From Arthrobacter_N sp051262515 (GTDB lineage: Bacteria > Actinomycetota > Actinomycetes > Actinomycetales > Micrococcaceae), in contig NZ_JBIMER010000002.1 of the NCBI RefSeq assembly GCF_051262515.1, positions 186,001 to 250,000 of the forward strand: DNA of 64,000 nt, given 5' to 3'. Numbering within the stretch: the stretch's first letter is position 1; each line of letters begins with the position of its first letter. The translations under genes and the position numbers were made by a program. Under the pieces are notes generated by a model that worked only from the letters and a program-made list of their open reading frames with translations, made no database searches and had not been told where the DNA came from. Of the stretch, positions 61,323 to 64,000 are shown piece by piece.

Positions 61323-62615
61323 CTACAGCCGTCCCGTGGCCTTGAGGCGGATATACGTGTCCGCCAGAGCCGGCGGCAGTTCGAGCGGTCCCGCGTCCAC
61401 CACCTCGGCGCCGTGGGAACGCAGCTCCTCCTTGAGGGCTTCGCGCTGCTGCAGGGCGCGTTCCGCCGCGGCCGCGCGGTAGACGCCGGTTGCGGAGTCC
61501 AGCTCCCCGCGCCGGTGCTCCAGCTCCGGATCCCTGACCGCGGCGATGACCACCACGTGCTGCGCCGTCAACGCGGGCAACACCGGCAGCAGGCCCTCCT
61601 CGACGGCCCCCGAGTCCAGCGACGTCAGCAGCACCACCAGTGAGCGGTGGCTGGAGACCAGGCGAATCTGGCCCGGAATCCGGGACCAGTCGGCCTCGAT
61701 CAGTTCGGGCTCCAGCGCCGCCATGGCGTCCACCAGCTGGGTCAGCAGGTTTCCCCGGGCCGCCGACTCGACGCGGGCCCGCACGCGGCGGTCGTAGGCC
61801 AGGAAATCCACCCGGTCGCCGCCGCGCTCGGCGAGCACCGCCAGCAGGAGGGCCGCCTCGATGCCGGTGTCCAGCCTCGGTTCGTCGGCGATGCGGGCGG
61901 CAGATGTCCTGGAGGTGTCCAGCACGATCACGACGCGGCGGTCGCGTTCCGGACGCCACGTCCGCACGACGACGTTCTGCCGCCGCGCGCTCGCCCGCCA
62001 GTCGATGGATCGCACGTCGTCCCCCCGCACGTAGTCGCGCAGCGAATCGAACTCGGTGCCGGCCCCGCGGACCTGGATGGCGGCGCGGCCGTCCAGTTCC
62101 CGCAGGCGGCGGAGCTTGGAGGGGAGGTGCCGCTTTGCGTGGAAGGGCGGCAGCACGCGTAGCGTGCCCGGGGTCGGGTGCGTGAGTTGGCGCCAGGCCA
62201 GCCCCAGCGGTCCCCGGCTGCGGATGGTGGTGTGGTGGACGGACAGGTCGCCGCGGCGCCGCGGAAGCAGCCCGGTCTCGAAGACCCGCCGCTCGCCCGG
62301 CGGCAGGACCAGTTCGAAGCGCGCAGGCGCCGCCCCCGCGGACGGCTGCCACCCCTCGCGCACCTGCCCGCGCATCCGGCGTCGTCCGTTGTTCGTCACC
62401 AGCAGCCGCGAAGCGGCCGCCTCGCCGAGGCGCACGCTACGCGGAAGGGAACGCTCGATCGTCACCCGGCGCGGCGACGGCGCCAGCAGCACGTCGGCCA
62501 GTGCCAGCGCCGCGAGGCAGCATGCGACCAGCACCACCGTCCCGGACGACGGGAACAGCACCACGGGCACCAGCCCGGCGAGGAAGAGCCAGACGAAACG
62601 CGGGGTCAGGGCCAC
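61323..62615 (-). CDS. DUF58 family membrane-anchored protein
   Basis: The protein has 430 aa: two hydrophobic N-terminal segments (VWLFLAGLVPVVLF and VVLVACCLAALALADVLLA), then the DUF58 region with EFDSLRDYVRGDDVRSIDWRASARR (the family hallmark) and a vWA-like fold with VVIVLDTSRTSA (a MIDAS-like DxSxT). The family works with MoxR ATPases in membrane or complex assembly, as here. The GTG at 62615 is preceded by AGGAG 8 nt upstream. It follows moxR after 11 nt. Confidence 0.9.
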   Translation of the reverse strand: MALTPRFVWLFLAGLVPVVLFPSSGTVVLVACCLAALALADVLLAPSPRRVTIERSLPRSVRLGEAAASRLLVTNNGRRRMRGQVREGWQPSAGAAPARFELVLPPGERRVFETGLLPRRRGDLSVHHTTIRSRGPLGLAWRQLTHPTPGTLRVLPPFHAKRHLPSKLRRLRELDGRAAIQVRGAGTEFDSLRDYVRGDDVRSIDWRASARRQNVVVRTWRPERDRRVVIVLDTSRTSAARIADEPRLDTGIEAALLLAVLAERGGDRVDFLAYDRRVRARVESAARGNLLTQLVDAMAALEPELIEADWSRIPGQIRLVSSHRSLVVLLTSLDSGAVEEGLLPVLPALTAQHVVVIAAVRDPELEHRRGELDSATGVYRAAAAERALQQREALKEELRSHGAEVVDAGPLELPPALADTYIRLKATGRL

Positions 62616-62626
62616 GGCGGGCGCTC

Positions 62627-63598
62627 CTAGCGCGGAACCGGGACGGTCGCGAGTATCGACCGGAGGACGTCGTCCGCGGCGACGCCGTCCATCTGGGCCT
62701 CGGGCCGGAGGGCCACGCGGTGGCGAAGGCACGGCAGCGCGAGCACCTTGACGTCGTCGGGCGACACGAAATCGCGTCCGCTCAACCACGCCCAGGCGCG
62801 TGAGGTGTTCAGCAGCGCCGTGGCGCCGCGAGGCGAGACCCCCAATTGGAAGCTGGGGGCGTTCCGGGTCGCCCGGACAAGGTCCACGATGTAGCCGAGG
62901 ACCTCGGGGGAGACGGTGACCCCGCGGACCGCCGCGCGGGCCTCGCCGAGGTCGGCGGCGGACGCCACCGGGGTCACGCCGGCTCCGCGCAGATCGCGCG
63001 GGTCGAACCCCTCGCTGTGCCGGCGGACGATCTCGATCTCGTCCTCGCGGGGTGGAAGGTCCATGGTCAGTTTCAGCAGGAAGCGATCCAGCTGGGCCTC
63101 GGGCAGCGGATAGGTCCCCTCGTATTCCACGGGGTTCTGCGTGGCGGCCACGATGAACGGTTCCGGGAGTGGACGGGTGACCCCGTCGGCGCTGACCTGC
63201 CGCTCCTCCATGGCTTCCAGGAGCGAGGCCTGGGTTTTCGGGGGAGTCCGGTTGATCTCGTCTGCCAGCAGGATGTTCGTGAACACCGGGCCTTCCCGGA
63301 AGCTGAAGTCCGCGGAGTTCTGGTCGTAGACCAGGGAGCCGGTGACGTCGCCGGGCATCAGGTCCGGCGTGAACTGCACGCGCTTGGTGTCCAGGCTCAA
63401 GGCGGCGGACAGAGAACGGACCAGGAGCGTCTTGGCCACCCCGGGCACGCCCTCCAACAGGACGTGGCCCTGGGCAAGGAGCGCGATGAGCAGCCCCGTG
63501 ACGGTGGCGTCCTGCCCGACGACGGCCTTGGCGACCTCGCCGCGGACGTCGAGGAGGGCCTGGCGTGCACGGACGGGGTCTTGGACTTGCTGGCTCAC
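62627..63598 (-). CDS. MoxR-type AAA+ ATPase
   Basis: This ATPase of the MoxR family has 323 aa. Walker A is LEGVPGVAKTLLVRS, Walker B ILLADEINRTPP, with sensor-1 VAATQNPVEYEGTYPLPEAQLDRF, and the lid domain carries the sensor 2 region SPRGATALL. It helps to assemble or activate protein complexes with vWA-type partners such as DUF58. The GTG overlaps the stop of the upstream gene by 4 nt (GTGA), and DUF58 follows. Confidence 0.94.
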   Translation of the reverse strand: MSQQVQDPVRARQALLDVRGEVAKAVVGQDATVTGLLIALLAQGHVLLEGVPGVAKTLLVRSLSAALSLDTKRVQFTPDLMPGDVTGSLVYDQNSADFSFREGPVFTNILLADEINRTPPKTQASLLEAMEERQVSADGVTRPLPEPFIVAATQNPVEYEGTYPLPEAQLDRFLLKLTMDLPPREDEIEIVRRHSEGFDPRDLRGAGVTPVASAADLGEARAAVRGVTVSPEVLGYIVDLVRATRNAPSFQLGVSPRGATALLNTSRAWAWLSGRDFVSPDDVKVLALPCLRHRVALRPEAQMDGVAADDVLRSILATVPVPR

Positions 63599-64000
63599 GG
63601 GATTCCGATCTCCTGTTCGAGGGTGTGTAGTTCGTTGGCCCACGCGACGAGTTGCCTCTCGGTGGTGACGGCGGAGGGGCGGAGAAGCCGGTGGAGTTCC
63701 GCATCGGTGCGATGGCCGGCCCGGACCAGCGTGGCGACCACCATTTCCGTGGTGGCGCCGCGGCCCAGTCCGAGGTGGTGGGACATCCGGGTGAGCGAGG
63801 CCGAACGCAGGCTGGCCGTGGCCGCGGCGACGGCGCGGGAGTCCTGGTAGAGGCGCGCGCGCCCCTCGGCCGTCTCGGCAGCCGGCACGACGACGGGGAG
63901 CGGCTCCACCACCAGCGGCCCGTCGCGCCGCGCCCGCCACAGCACGGCGACGACGCCGAACAGCATCAGCCAGGTCGCCGCGGGCCCGAACCAGCCGGGG
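63595..64000 (-). CDS. DUF4350-type membrane protein, C-terminal part (5' end outside window)
   Basis: The reading frame is open to the window end, so the gene continues beyond 64000. Visible are a membrane segment (GPAATWLMLFGVVAVLWRA) and a cytoplasmic C-terminal helical domain with RLYQDSRAVAAATASLR and LRPSAVTTERQLVAWANELHTLEQEIGIP. It precedes moxR with a 4-nt overlap, the usual position of DUF4350 proteins in actinobacterial DUF4129/DUF4350/MoxR/DUF58 clusters. The internal ATG at 63966 is not a true start. Confidence 0.75.
   Translation of the reverse strand, partial: PGWFGPAATWLMLFGVVAVLWRARRDGPLVVEPLPVVVPAAETAEGRARLYQDSRAVAAATASLRSASLTRMSHHLGLGRGATTEMVVATLVRAGHRTDAELHRLLRPSAVTTERQLVAWANELHTLEQEIGIP

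Overview
The window is GC-rich, densely coded bacterial chromosome with GTG/TTG starts and actinobacterial family members throughout: coproporphyrin-type heme genes, MoeZ, AdnAB, UvrD2 with a Cys4 motif, Zincin_2, UPF0182 and a DUF3107/TetR pair. It fits Actinomycetota, most likely Micrococcales (Arthrobacter/Micrococcaceae-like). That placement rests on gene content, not on a database search. I see no insertion sequence, prophage, CRISPR array or replication origin, and no stretch above 300 bases without a gene.

Layout. 1-2095: start of a DUF3107 gene, a TetR regulator and moeZ. 2193-12500: all nine enzymes from glutamyl-tRNA to heme b by the coproporphyrin-dependent route (hemA divergent from hemE-cgoX-chdC-cpfC-hemC-hemD-hemB-hemL). 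12510-18627: a fructan-type sugar operon on the minus strand (lacI, two ABC permeases, binding lipoprotein, GH32), with a strong promoter and an operator overlapping its start. 18917-21550: a methionine importer (metNIQ). 21770-34205: DNA end processing and repair (DEDDh exonuclease, alkyltransferase-like protein, AdnB, AdnA, UvrD2), with a phosphotransferase and NudC. 34211-41914: a degenerate ThiF/E1-like protein, a YgjP-type metallopeptidase, a Zincin_2 protein, a PDZ-Lon protease and a UPF0182 membrane protein. 42027-44536: two identical initiator tRNA genes flank a cytochrome b561-like gene and an acyl-CoA dehydrogenase. 44600-49307: an envelope-stress-like group (PspA, TPM protein, HtrA protease). 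49465-61283: etfBA, a PIG-L deacetylase, an RskA-like protein, trmL, a J-domain protein, a reductase/FolP2-like pair, a cysteine desulfurase with mnmA, chorismate mutase and a MetE-like protein. 61323-64000: DUF58, MoxR and a DUF4350-type protein cut by the window end.

How the genes work together: hemA/hemE-L form one pathway cluster. The LacI operon is a self-contained sugar-uptake unit, except that it has no ATPase gene. The alkyltransferase-like gene and adnBA form one overlapping repair operon. Cysteine desulfurase and MnmA supply and use sulfur for tRNA thiolation. Many promoters place an actinobacterial -10 hexamer 6-7 nt before the start codon, so leaderless mRNAs are probably common here. 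The features that most deserve a second look are the second operator-like site inside the first permease gene, the degenerate E1-like protein, the J-domain/NERD-like fusion, the HtrA/TPM/PspA group with an ECF-type promoter, and the CTG start of the MetE-like gene.
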